Of a stretch of 64,000 nucleotides of DNA, positions 32,098 to 43,928 are shown one piece after another. This DNA comes from Ariolimax columbianus. Taxonomy: Eukaryota; Mollusca; Gastropoda; Stylommatophora; Arionidae. The position numbers were made by a program, and so were the translations under genes. Location of the stretch: NCBI GenBank assembly GCA_036924085.1, contig JAVGWX010000008.1, forward strand, positions 54,834,814-54,898,813, written 5' to 3'. Each line of letters begins with the position of its first letter. Within the stretch, counting starts at the first letter, position 1. Below the pieces are notes generated by a model. That model made no database searches. It saw only the letters and a program-made list of their open reading frames with translations, and was not told the DNA's origin.

Positions 32098-32300
32098 GGG
32101 GCAGCGCAGTGGTTAGTACGCTGGTTTCACGCCTGAGTGATCAGGGTTAGGTGCTTAGGTGGTACTGGATTTTTTCGATCGCAAAATGTTGTGGGAGTAC
32201 CATGGCCAATCTACAGTTGGCCATGAGTCGACACAGCCTCAAAAATTGAACACAAGAATAATCTGGGAAATTAAAGGCGGCCGACAACAGATGGATACCT
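32098..32300 (+). mobile_element. tRNA-derived SINE (family S3), diverged
   Basis: Starts ggggcagcgcagtggttagt, a clear A-box region, with a decayed B box at about 32,144 (cagggttaggtgc). The body runs to about aaaggcggccgac near 32,285. No target duplication was found. Confidence 0.6.
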
Positions 32301-32499
32301 AGAACAACATTTTGGTGGCACTATGCCTTGTATACGTCCACGGAGCAGTCCACATATGCGACTGTGGGACGGACTCGCCAAAGACCTAGGTTCGCATTTG
32401 TACAGCACTGCAAAAGCTCGATTCGATTACATAATATTACTCGCTTCCTCGCATACATCAAATCTGCCGGACTGACACTTGAGATAAAATGATGTGTGA

Positions 32500-32970
32500 A
32501 TATGATGGACGTGTCTGATCCCGTAACCGGTGAGGTCGTTGGGGCACACATGAAGACATCCTCACAACCCCATGTCATCCTTCTCTGTCAGCGGCCGCTG
32601 CCTTTGCCTCTTCTGGTCGGAGATTGGTCCATTCTTTTATGTTGTCCTCCTACCTCTGTTTGGGACGGCCTCTTCGTCGTCTGCCTTGCACCTTTCTGTG
32701 GAGGATCGTATTTGCAAGATCATTTGATCTCGATATGTGACCGTACCAAGCGAGTTTCCTTCTTGTCACATATGCCAAGATCTCTTCAAAAGGCCCTATT
32801 GCTGTTGTAATGTCTCGTATTTCCTCATTTGTAACTCGATCTTTGTACGTGAAGTTTAAAAGTCTTCGGAAACATCTCATGTCCAAGGCCTGTATCCTTC
32901 ACTGAAGATCAGCTGTAACTGTCCATGTCTCACAAGCATAGAGGAATATTGATGGACGTGTGAAAAATAA
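32500..32970 (-). pseudogene. RTE-like LINE C-terminal end
   Basis: Reads AVTADLQ-like text, MDMRCFRRLLNFTYKDRVTN, TAIGPFEEILAYVTRRKLAW and YGHISRSNDLANTILH, then GRRRRGRPKQR. The end region continues to VRMSSCVPQRPHRLRD. This is the post-RT tail of an RTE-like LINE. Two further copies lie at 47.74-48.0 and 54.01-54.45 kb, both in the opposite orientation. Confidence 0.8.
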
Positions 32971-33608
32971 TTGGACCATTTTAACACCATTTAATCAGTT
33001 AATCAAAATATTTCTGCTCCCTATCGAGCACAATTTTTCAACAAATTTTCATCAAATCTTTCTGTCAGTTATTTTTTTCCATCTCTAGCAATATCTTTCC
33101 TGTTTCCGTTATGTTTGTCTCCGCTCTTTTCTCTATGTCTTATTTGGTCTTTCTCTGCCTCTCTTTGTTTCTATCTATTTCTATTTTCAGTCCCAATTTG
33201 TATGACCTGTCGTCAAGTATACTTATTTTATTTTGCACTTGATTGCGTCCATGGAAGAGAAAAACCAAAGCATTGGCGATGTCTAGATCAGCGAGTTGGT
33301 TTGTCAAAATCAGTTGAATTCCATTTTTGTTAGTTCAATCAATCAATCAATCAATTAATCAATCAATCAATCAATTAATCAATCAATCGAATGGAGCGTG
33401 CCTGTAACAGGAGAAGAATCTAGTATATTGTTGGGAAAAAACCCAGTGTTCTATCACTTTGCTAATTAGATGAGACAATGAGAAAGTAGATAACATATAT
33501 TTTCTTAGAGACTCTACCGTTGCCATGTATTCCTTCTGCATCTCTCCCGTCAACTTGCAGTCCGCACGATCCCCTGCATATTCTTGGTTCTGTTTTTTAA
33601 TAAAGTAT
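32971..33608. other. No gene; (AATC)n run
   Basis: T-rich sequence. A tetranucleotide run of aatc/aatt lies at about 33,335-33,388. No coding region is visible. Confidence 0.5.
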
Positions 33609-33623
33609 ACGTTATACAGGATA
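33609..33623. repeat. 15-bp target duplication, left
   Basis: acgttatacaggata, repeated exactly at 41,611-41,625. It lies immediately before the first base of the VNTR retroposon. Confidence 0.85.
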
Positions 33624-33645
33624 GGGGAGGTAGATTAACGTCTGG

Positions 33646-36600
33646 TCAGCAAAACATACTGATCAGACATATTAGGGTCAGGCAAAACATACTGATCAGA
33701 CATATTAGGGTCAGGCAAAACATACTGATCAGACATATTAGGGTCAGGCAAAACATACTGATCAGACATATTAGGGTCAGGCAAAACATACTGATCAGAC
33801 ATATTAGGGTCAGGCAAAACATACTGATCAGACATATTAGGGTCAGGCAAAACATACTGATCAGACATATTAGGGTCAGGCAAAACATACTGATCAGACA
33901 TATTAGGGTCAGGCAAAACATACTGATCAGACATATTAGGGTCAGGCAAAACATACTGATCAGACATATTAGGGTCAGGCAAAACATACTGATCAGACAT
34001 ATTAGGGTCAGGCAAAATATACTGATCAGACATATTAGGGTCAGGCAAAACATACTGATCAGACATATTAGGGTCAGGCAAAACATACTGATCAGACATA
34101 TTAGGGTCAGGCAAAACATACTGATCAGACATATTAGGGTCAGGCAAAACATACTGATCAGACATATTAGGGTCAGGCAAAACATACTGATCAGACATAT
34201 TAGGGTCAGGCAAAACATACTGATCAGACATATTAGGGTCAGGCAAAACATACTGATCAGACATATTAGGGTCAGGCAAAACATACTGATCAGACATATT
34301 AGGGTCAGGCAAAACATACTGATCAGACATATTAGGGTCAGGCAAAACATACTGATCAGACATATTAGGGTCAGGCAAAACATACTGATCAGACATATTA
34401 GGGTCAGGCAAAACATACTGATCAGACATATTAGGGTCAGGCAAAACATACTGATCAGACATATTAGGGTCAGGCAAAACATACTGATCAGACATATTAG
34501 GGTCAGGCAAAACATACTGATCAGACATATTAGGGTCAGGCAAAACATACTGATCAGACATATTAGGGTCAGGCAAAACATACTGATCAGACATATTAGG
34601 GTCAGGCAAAACATACTGATCAGACATATTAGGGTCAGGCAAAACATACTGATCAGACATATTAGGGTCAGGCAAAACATACTGATCAGACATATTAGGG
34701 TCAGGCAAAACATACTGATCAGACATATTAGGGTCAGGCAAAACATACTGATCAGACATATTAGGGTCAGGCAAAACATACTGATCAGACATATTAGGGT
34801 CAGGCAAAACATACTGATCAGACATATTAGGGTCAGGCAAAACATACTGATCAGACATATTAGGCTCAGGCAAAACATACTGATCAGACATATTAGGGTC
34901 AGGCAAAACATACTGATCAGACATATTAGGGTCAGGCAAAACATACTGATCAGACATATTAGGGTCAGGCAAAACATACTGATCAGACATATTAGGGTCA
35001 GGCAAAACATACTGATCAGACATATTAGGGTCAGGCAAAACATACTGATCAGACATATTAGGGTCAGGCAAAACATACTGATCAGACATATTAGGGTCAG
35101 GCAAAACATACTGATCAGACATATTAGGGTCAGGCAAAACATACTGATCAGACATATTAGGGTCAGGCAAAACATACTGATCAGACATATTAGGGTCAGG
35201 CAAAACATACTGATCAGACATATTAGGGTCAGGCAAAACATACTGATCAGACATATTAGGGTCAGGCAAAACATACTGATCAGACATATTAGGGTCAGGC
35301 AAAACATACTGATCAGACATATTAGGGTCAGGCAAAACATACTGATCAGACATATTAGGGTCAGGCAAAACATACTGATCAGACATATTAGGGTCAGGCA
35401 AAACATACTGATCAGACATATTAGGGTCAGGCAAAACATACTGATCAGACATATTAGGGTCAGGCAAAACATACTGATCAGACATATTAGGGTCAGGCAA
35501 AACATACTGATCAGACATATTAGGGTCAGGCAAAACATACTGATCAGACATATTAGGGTCAGGCAAAACATACTGATCAGACATATTAGGGTCAGGCAAA
35601 ACATACTGATCAGACATATTAGGGTCAGGCAAAACATACTGATCAGACATATTAGGGTCAGGCAAAACATACTGATCAGACATATTAGGGTCAGGCAAAA
35701 CATACTGATCAGACATATTAGGGTCAGGCAAAACATACTGATCAGACATATTAGGGTCAGGCAAAACATACTGATCAGACATATTAGGGTCAGGCAAAAC
35801 GTACTGATCAGACATATTAGGGTCAGGCAAAACATACTGATCAGACATATTAGGGTCAGGCAAAACATACTGATCAGACATATTAGGTTCAGGCAAAACA
35901 TACTGATCAGACATATTAGGGTCAGGCAAAACATACTGATCAGACATATTAGGGTCAGGCAAAACATACTGATCAGACATATTAGGGTCAGGCAAAACAT
36001 ACTGATCAGACATATTAGGGTCAGGCAAAACATACTGATCAGACATATTAGGGTCAGGCAAAACATACTGATCAGACATATTAGGGTCAGGCAAAACATA
36101 CTGATCAGACATATTAGGGTCAGGCAAAACATACTGATCAGACATATTAGGGTCAGGCAAAACATACTGATCAGACATATTAGGGTCAGGCAAAACATAC
36201 TGATCAGACATATTAGGGTCAGGCAAAACATACTGATCAGACATATTAGGGTCAGGCAAAACATACTGATCAGACATATTAGGGTCAGGCAAAACATACT
36301 GATCAGACATATTAGGGTCAGGCAAAACATACTGATCAGACATATTAGGCTCAGGCAAAACATACTGATCAGACATATTAGGGTCAGGCAAAACATACTG
36401 ATCAGACATATTAGGGTCAGGCAAAACATACTGATCAGACATATTAGGGTCAGGCAAAACATACTGATCAGACATATTAGGGTCAGGCAAAACATACTGA
36501 TCAGACATATTAGGGTCAGGCAAAACATACTGATCAGACATATTAGGGTCAGGCAAAACATACTGATCAGACATATTAGGGTCAGGCAAAACATACTGAT

Positions 36601-39600
36601 CAGACATATTAGGGTCAGGCAAAACATACTGATCAGACATATTAGGGTCAGGCAAAACATACTGATGAGACATATTAGGGTCAGGCAAAACATATGGATC
36701 AGACATATTAGGGTCAGGCAAAACATACTGATCAGACATATTAGGGTCAGGCAAAACATACTGATCAGACATATTAGGGTCAGGCAAAACATACTGATCA
36801 GACATATTAGGGTCAGGCAAAACATACTGATCAGACATATTAGGGTCAGGCAAAACATACTGATCAGACATATTAGGATCAGGCAAAACATACTGATCAG
36901 ACATATTAGGGTCAGGCAAAACATACTGATCAGACATATTAGGGTCAGGCAAAACATACTGATCAGACATATTAGGGTCAGGCAAAACATACTGATCAGA
37001 CATATTAGGGTCAGGCAAAACATACTGATCAGACATATTAGGGTCAGGCAAAACATACTGATCAGACATATTAGGGTCAGGCAAAACATACTGATCAGAT
37101 ATATTAGGGTCAGGCAAAACATACTGATCAGACATATTAGGGTCAGGCAAAACATACTGATCAGACATATTAGGGTCAGGCAAAACATACTGATCAGACA
37201 TATTAGGGTCAGGCAAAACATACTGATCAGACATATTAGGGTCAGGCAAAACATACTGATCAGACATATTAGGGTCAGGCAAAACATACTGATCAGACAT
37301 ATTAGGGTCAGGCAAAACATACTGATCAGACATATTAGGGTCAGGCAAAACATACTGATCAGACATATTAGGGTCAGGCAAAACATACTGATCAGACATA
37401 TTAGGGTCAGGCAAAACATACTGATCAGACATATTAGGGTCAGGCAAAACATACTGATCAGACATATTAGGGTCAGGCAAAACATACTGATCAGACATAT
37501 TAGGGTCAGGCAAAACATACTGATCAGACATATTAGGGTCAGGCAAAACATACTGATCAGACATATTAGGGTCAGGCAAAACATACTGATCAGACATATT
37601 AGGGTCAGGCAAAACATACTGATCAGACATATTAGGGTCAGGCAAATCATACTGATCAGACATATTAGGGTCAGGCAAAACATACTGATCAGACATATTA
37701 GGGTCAGGCAAAACATACTGATCAGACATATTAGGGTCAGGCAAAACATACTGATCAGACATATTAGGGTCAGGCAAAACATACTGATCAGACATATTAG
37801 GGTCAGGCAAAACATACTGATCAGACATATTAGGGTCAGGCAAAACATACTGATCAGACATATTAGGGTCAGGCAAAACATACTGATCAGACATATTAGG
37901 GTCAGGCAAAACATACTGATCAGACATATTATGGTCAGGCAAAACATACTGATCAGACATATTAGGGTCAGGCAAAACATACTGATCAGACATATTAGGG
38001 TCAGGCAAAACATACTGATCAGACATATTAGGGTCAGGCAAAACATACTGATCAGACATATTAGGGTCAGGCAAAACATACTGATCAGACATATTAGGGT
38101 CAGGCAAAACATACTGATCAGACATATTAGGGTCAGGCAAAACATACTGATCAGACATATTAGGGTCAGGCAAAACATACTGATCAGACATATTAGGGTC
38201 AGGCAAAACATACTGATCAGACATATTAGGGTCAGGCAAAACATACTGATCAGACATATTAGGGTCAGGCAAAACATACTGATCAGACATATTAGGGTCA
38301 GGCAAAACATACTGATCAGACATATTAGGGTCAGGCAAAACATACTGATCAGACATATTAGGGTCAGGCAAAACATACTGATCAGACATATTAGGGTCAG
38401 GCAAAACATACTGATCAGACATATTAGGGTCAGGCAAAACATACTGATCAGACATATTAGGGTCAGGCAAAACATACTGATCAGACATATTAGGGTCAGG
38501 CAAAACATACTGATCAGACATATTAGGGTCAGGCAAAACATACTGATCAGACATATTAGGGTCAGGCAAAACATACTGATCAGACATATTAGGGTCAGGC
38601 AAAACATACTGATCAGACATATTAGGGTCAGGCAAAACATACTGATCAGACATATTAGGGTCAGGCAAAACATACTGATCAGACATATTAGGGTCAGGCA
38701 AAACATACTGATCAGATATATTAGGGTCAGGCAAAACATACTGATCAGACATATTAGGGTCAGGCAAAACATACTGATCAGACATATTAGGGTCAGGCAA
38801 AACATACTGATCAGACATATTAGGGTCAGGCAAAACATACTGATCAGACATATTAGGGTCAGGCAAAACATACTGATCAGACATATTAGGGTCAGGCAAA
38901 ACATACTGATCAGACATATTAGGGTCAGGCAAAACATACTGATCAGACATATTAGGGTCAGGCAAAACATACTGATCAGACATATTAGGGTCAGGCAAAA
39001 CATACTGATCAGACATATTAGGGTCAGGCAAAACATACTGATCAGACATATTAGGGTCAGGCAAAACATACTGATCAGACATATTAGGGTCAGGCAAAAC
39101 ATACTGATCAGACATATTAGGGTCAGGCAAAACATACTGATCAGACATATTAGGGTCAGGCAAAACATACTGATCAGACATATTAGGGTCAGGCAAAACA
39201 TACTGATCAGACATATTAGGGTCAGGCAAAACATACTGATCAGACATATTAGGGTCAGGCAAATCATACTGATCAGACATATTAGGGTCAGGCAAAACAT
39301 ACTGATCAGACATATTAGGGTCAGGCAAAACATACTGATCAGACATATTAGGGTCAGGCAAAACATACTGATCAGACATATTAGGGTCAGGCAAAACATA
39401 CTGATCAGACATATTAGGGTCAGGCAAAACATACTGATCAGACATATTAGGGTCAGGCAAAACATACTGATCAGACATATTAGGGTCAGGCAAAACATAC
39501 TGATCAGACATATTAGGGTCAGGCAAAACATACTGATCAGACATATTATGGTCAGGCAAAACATACTGATCAGACATATTAGGGTCAGGCAAAACATACT

Positions 39601-41056
39601 GATCAGACATATTAGGGTCAGGCAAAACATACTGATCAGACATATTAGGGTCAGGCAAAACATACTGATCAGACATATTAGGGTCAGGCAAAACATACTG
39701 ATCAGACATATTAGGGTCAGGCAAAACATACTGATCAGACATATTAGGGTCAGGCAAAACATACTGATCAGACATATTAGGGTCAGGCAAAACATACTGA
39801 TCAGACATATTAGGGTCAGGCAAAACATACTGATCAGACATATTAGGGTCAGGCAAAACATACTGATCAGACATATTAGGGTCAGGCAAAACATACTGAT
39901 CAGACATATTAGGGTCAGGCAAAACATACTGATCAGACATATTAGGGTCAGGCAAAACATACTGATCAGACATATTAGGGTCAGGCAAAACATACTGATC
40001 AGACATATTAGGGTCAGGCAAAACATACTGATCAGACATATTAGGGTCAGGCAAAACATACTGATCAGACATATTAGGGTCAGGCAAATCATACTGATCA
40101 GACATATTAGGGTCAGGCAAAACATACTGATCAGACATATTAGGGTCAGGCAAAACATACTGATCAGACATATTAGGGTCAGGCAAAACATACTGATCAG
40201 ACATATTAGGGTCAGGCAAAACATACTGATCAGACATATTAGGGTCAGGCAAAACATACTGATCAGACATATTAGGGTCAGGCAAAACATACTGATCAGA
40301 CATATTAGGGTCAGGCAAAACATACTGATCAGACATATTAGGGTCAGGCAAAACATACTGATCAGACATATTATGGTCAGGCAAAACATACTGATCAGAC
40401 ATATTAGGGTCAGGCAAAACATACTGATCAGACATATTAGGGTCAGGCAAAACATACTGATCAGACATATTAGGGTCAGGCAAAACATACTGATCAGACA
40501 TATTAGGGTCAGGCAAAACATACTGATCAGACATATTAGGGTCAGGCAAAACATACTGATCAGACATATTAGGGTCAGGCAAAACATACTGATCAGACAT
40601 ATTAGGGTCAGGCAAAACATACTGATCAGACATATTAGGGTCAGGCAAAACATACTGATCAGACATATTAGGGTCAGGCAAAACATACTGATCAGACATA
40701 TTAGGGTCAGGCAAAACATACTGATCAGACATATTAGGGTCAGGCAAAACATACTGATCAGACATATTAGGGTCAGGCAAAACATACTGATCAGACATAT
40801 TAGGGTCAGGCAAAACATACTGATCAGACATATTAGGGTCAGGCAAAACATACTGATCAGACATATTAGGGTCAGGCAAAACATACTGATCAGACATATT
40901 AGGGTCAGGCAAAACATACTGATCAGACATATTAGGGTCAGGCAAAACATACTGATCAGACATATTAGGGTCAGGCAAAACATACTGATCAGACATATTA
41001 GGGTCAGGCAAAACATACTGATCAGACATATTAGGGTCAGGCAAAACATACTGGCC
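33646..41056. repeat. 33-bp minisatellite, about 224 copies
   Basis: Unit catattagggtcaggcaaa... of 33 bp, nearly homogeneous over 7.4 kb. Each unit contains one TTAGGG. Because 33 is divisible by three and several frames lack stops, there are open frames of about 2,470-2,530 codons on both strands; the repeated peptides are 11 residues long. Rare variants recur at fixed offsets, for example 37,647/39,264/40,089, which reveals block duplications of 49 and 25 units. Confidence 0.98.
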
Positions 41057-41099
41057 AAGACCCCCGTCTCGATCTCCTCGTGATTCTCTTTGTTTTCAG

Positions 41100-41282
41100 G
41101 GCAGTCTGGCGAACGAGGTTTGGGATCCCCCACCTGATCCCCGTAATAGTGAGCGACACGCAGATGAAGCATATCACAACCTGGAGGACTCCGGTCTACC
41201 TTCATCTGCACTCTCGGGATGTCAGGAAAGCTACAACAACCCGCCACTGTTCAGGGCACCCAAAAGGGTAAACCTTCTCATT
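41100..41282 (+). other. Exon-like conserved segment of retroposon V
   Basis: A good 3' splice acceptor (ttctctttgttttcag) ends at 41,099. An open frame follows: GSLANEVWDPPPDPRNSERH, DEAYHNLEDSGLPSSALSG, QESYNNPPL. The LED...NPPL part keeps frame and length over 23 codons in the copies at 18.0 kb and 48.3 kb. The product is unknown; it is rich in Ser, Pro, Asp and Glu and could come from the cytoplasmic tail of a host membrane protein, but that is a guess. The frame runs on into the adjacent SINE up to a stop at about 41,495. Confidence 0.5.
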
Positions 41283-41573
41283 GTGGGCATTCAGAGGCAA
41301 AGACAAAGGCCGCCACCCATCGCAGACGATGATGGCATAATTTATTTTCTAGCGATATCTTTTGTAAGGATTAACTGCGCTACTTTTTATCCTCACTCTC
41401 TCGTCTCGAGCCGCCCGACCCCAGCGGCAAGTCAAGGACAAGACGACAAGGGGGCGACTTCGAGATGCAGGAGACTTCGCATCAAGCACCCGTGAAAAAG
41501 ACGGCAGGGTCCGAAGTCGAGCCCACACCACCTGATCACGAGGCCGACGGCTTAACCACTTCGCCACGGAATC
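41283..41573 (-). mobile_element. tRNA-derived SINE S1, copy 2
   Basis: Reverse complement of the family at 15,401: A box in ccacttcgcc... (element strand tggcgaagtggttaagccg), B box gggctcgacttc with changes, and a 3' end ggcggcctttgtctttgcc. It sits between the exon-like segment and the (AAC)n tail of retroposon V. It was either inserted there or carried along. No separate target duplication is evident. Confidence 0.85.
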
Positions 41574-41625
41574 TACAACAATAACAACAAGAACAACAAC
41601 AACAGCAGCAACGTTATACAGGATA
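41574..41625. repeat. (AAC)n tail and right 15-bp target duplication
   Basis: acaacaataacaacaag... to 41,610, followed by acgttatacaggata at 41,611-41,625, the exact partner of 33,609-33,623. Confidence 0.8.
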
Positions 41626-42057
41626 AGCAGTGAGAATCACGAGGTTGAGGCAAGCAGACAACACTGGGAGCACAATTAAACCTTTCAAATGATGCGATTG
41701 GCTGGCCATGACCACCTTGCGGATCACGTATGCAAATCATCAGTGTCTGCCTGATTCAAGGACAATGATAAGATAACATCTGACCTGATGACAGTGGATA
41801 TGGCTAGTCCAGACCTATAATGTTCTCACTGATACTGAAGGTCATTCGTTAATGTGTGCCCTTCGAATGAATAAACAACTCTAAAGTAAGCCCACAAGTA
41901 AATAGCTTACTCAGGTAAGGCGACAAGTTCACATTTCACATTACCTTGTTTTCCCTAACTTCTGAACTTTTGTTTTTTGTGTTCTTTAATTTATATCTCC
42001 ACCGCCAGACGAGTGATAATCTCGACAATATCTGGAGCTTGTGTTTAGCTACATAGC
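41626..42057. other. No recognisable feature
   Basis: Unique-looking spacer between retroposon V and a LINE A insertion. Confidence 0.45.
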
Positions 42058-42068
42058 ATTTTGAGTTT

Positions 42069-42284
42069 CTTCTTCTTCTTCTTCTTCTTCGTACACTGTC
42101 AGACGTCAACTTGAATTTGTTCAAAGAAAGCAGCTGTCATCCTGAGGCTGTCGACACTGCCATAGAGCTTGTCTAGTGTTGGCACTGGGGATGGCCACAT
42201 GGGCTTTCTCTGGTCCTCGTATGTCGGGCAATTTTGCAGGAGATGTTCAGCGGTCATTTTCCTTGTACCGCAGGTGCATTTGCA
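42069..42284 (-). mobile_element. LINE A, 216-bp 5'-truncated insertion
   Basis: The last 216 bp of LINE A including the Cys/His tail end and a (GAA)n tail. Flanked by exact 11-bp target duplications attttgagttt at 42,058-42,068 and 42,285-42,295. High similarity to the copy at 12.3 kb suggests a fairly recent insertion. Confidence 0.9.
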
Positions 42285-42295
42285 ATTTTGAGTTT

Positions 42296-42707
42296 AATTT
42301 TGAGTCATTTGACCAGTAGAGCCAAAGATGATGAAGTCAATTAGCTGACAAAAACCATCGACTGATACATAACGGGCTGCTTGCATTAGGGTCAGCGAAC
42401 CATAGTTGATCAAGGTTATATTGGTCCTGGTAACAGGCTGCACTCCTGTAAACTGGCTAAGACTAAGAAGGAAGGCAAAATCGATCCACAAAATGATGGT
42501 CTGTAGGCACAAATATCGTAGCCTCCCTGTAACCTACGATACAACGTCACAACGCCCTCTTCGAGTCGAACGGCAGACAAAAATTAGGACAGTGAGTCCT
42601 CCTCAACTTGGAGGACATACACAGCGCATACCAAAAAAACAAACATTCTCTGTACCTTGTTCGTTCAGTCCACTTGTGTACATTGACGAAGCAGACACGT
42701 GAATACA
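42296..42707. other. No recognisable feature
   Basis: A plus-strand open frame at 42,406-42,702 (98 codons) has no recognised domain. Confidence 0.4.
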
Positions 42708-43130
42708 GTTGTGTGTTTATTTAATCTGGTATGGACTGTCCTGAGTGTTTATTTAGTCTGGTATGGACTGTCCTGAGTGTTTATTTAATCTGGTATGGAC
42801 TGTCCTGAGTGTTTATTTAGTCTGGTAGGGACTGTCCTGAGTGTTTATTTAGTCCGGTATGGACTGTCCTGAGTGTTTATTTCGTCTGGTATGGACTGTC
42901 CTGAGTGTTTATTTAGTCTGGTATAGACTGTCCTAAGTGTTTATTTAGTCTGGTATGGACTGTCCTGAGTGTTTATTTACTCTGGTATGGACTGTCCTGA
43001 GTGTTTATTTAGTCTGGTATGGACTGTCCTGAGTGTTTATTTAGTCTGGTATGGACTGTCCTGAGTGTTTATTTAGTCTGGTATGGACTGACCTGAGTGT
43101 TTATTTAGTCTGGTATGGACTGTCCTGAGA
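42708..43130. repeat. 32-bp minisatellite, about 13 copies
   Basis: Units of 32 bp (gtgtttatttagtctggtat...) with scattered changes. Confidence 0.95.
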
Positions 43131-43184
43131 CGAATAATGTTGATCTGTCATTGCCGGTCAAAAGCATGGACATCCGACATCCAC

Positions 43185-43405
43185 CTCCCTGTTCCCACCC
43201 CCTCCCTGTTTCCACCCCTCCCTGTTCCCAATCCCTCCCTGTGCCCATCCTCTCCCTTTTCCCACCCCCACCCTGTTCCCATCGCTCCCTGTTCCCAATC
43301 CCTCCCTGTGCCCATCCTCTCCCTTTTCCCACCGCCACCCTGTCCCCACCCCCTCCCTATTCCCACCCTTTTCAAATTCCCCCACCCTCTCCCTCTTCCC
43401 CATGT
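43185..43405. repeat. C-rich degenerate minisatellite
   Basis: Units of about 14-17 bp (ctccctgttccca). A longer block from ctccctgttcccaatccctc to about ccaccctgt is duplicated (43,219-43,277 and 43,281-43,341), so the array has at least two levels. Confidence 0.85.
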
Positions 43406-43727
43406 TCACATTCCCTTTTCTGCAAGCCTGACTTTCCGTTCATGGAAACTCCGCAATGGGATGCTAGCCACTGAATAATGGTTCGTTTACTGGCAGCTAC
43501 CCTTCCTGTTAGTCAGGTTTCCATTTTACAGAGGCGTTGTCAAGAGTGTGTCGTAAGTATCGGCTAAGACGCGGACAAGACCCTTTTGTCCCACAGTGTA
43601 ACTGGTGCCCTTGTGGTTTCTGGCAAGACGCTCCGTGTCATCACCATCATCATCCTCATCTTCATCATCATCATCATCGCCATCATCATCATGATCTTCA
43701 TCTTTTTCCGTTACCTGTCATTCCAGA
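43406..43727. other. No gene; (ATC)n run
   Basis: A CATCAT-rich microsatellite at about 43,638-43,702. Otherwise nothing recognisable. Confidence 0.5.
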
Positions 43728-43928
43728 TGTCAGAGTATATGTCCAACAAGCCCTTTGGTTTACGCTAACCAGATATATGTCAGAGTATATGTCCAACAAG
43801 CCCTTTGGTTTACGTTAACCAGATATATGTCAGAGTATATGTCCAACAAAGCCTTTGGTTTACCATTACCAGCCAGATGTCAGAGTATGTGTCCAACAAA
43901 GCCTTTGGTTTACGCTAACCAGCTATCA
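43728..43928. repeat. 50-bp minisatellite, 4 copies
   Basis: Four 50-bp units with gtccaacaa at 43,741, 43,791, 43,841 and 43,891 and ctttggtttac shared. The last unit is the most diverged. Confidence 0.93.

Larger units (their letters stand above)
33624..41610 (+). mobile_element. VNTR retroposon V, copy 2 (expanded, 8.0 kb)
   Basis: A composite insertion bounded by exact 15-bp direct repeats. Order: short 5' leader (ggggaggtagattaacgtct), 33-bp VNTR with about 224 units, unique region with an exon-like segment (41,057-41,282), a reverse SINE S1 (41,283-41,573) and an (AAC)n-type tail (41,574-41,610). Copies at 17.73-18.26 kb and 48.24-48.55 kb share the leader and/or the VNTR unit and the exon-like segment. 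The target duplication plus simple 3' tail indicate insertion by target-primed reverse transcription in trans. No protein of its own is credible. Confidence 0.8.

Noticed and set aside
33646..41056. Interstitial telomere or chromosome end because of TTAGGG
   Set aside because: The hexamer occurs once per 33 bp and is embedded in other fixed sequence; no pure TTAGGG run is present.
33584..41247. Open frames of about 2,470-2,530 codons on both strands across the 33-bp array
   Set aside because: They exist in several frames on both strands at once only because the unit is 33 bp and lacks stops in those frames. There is no start context, composition or domain to support a protein.
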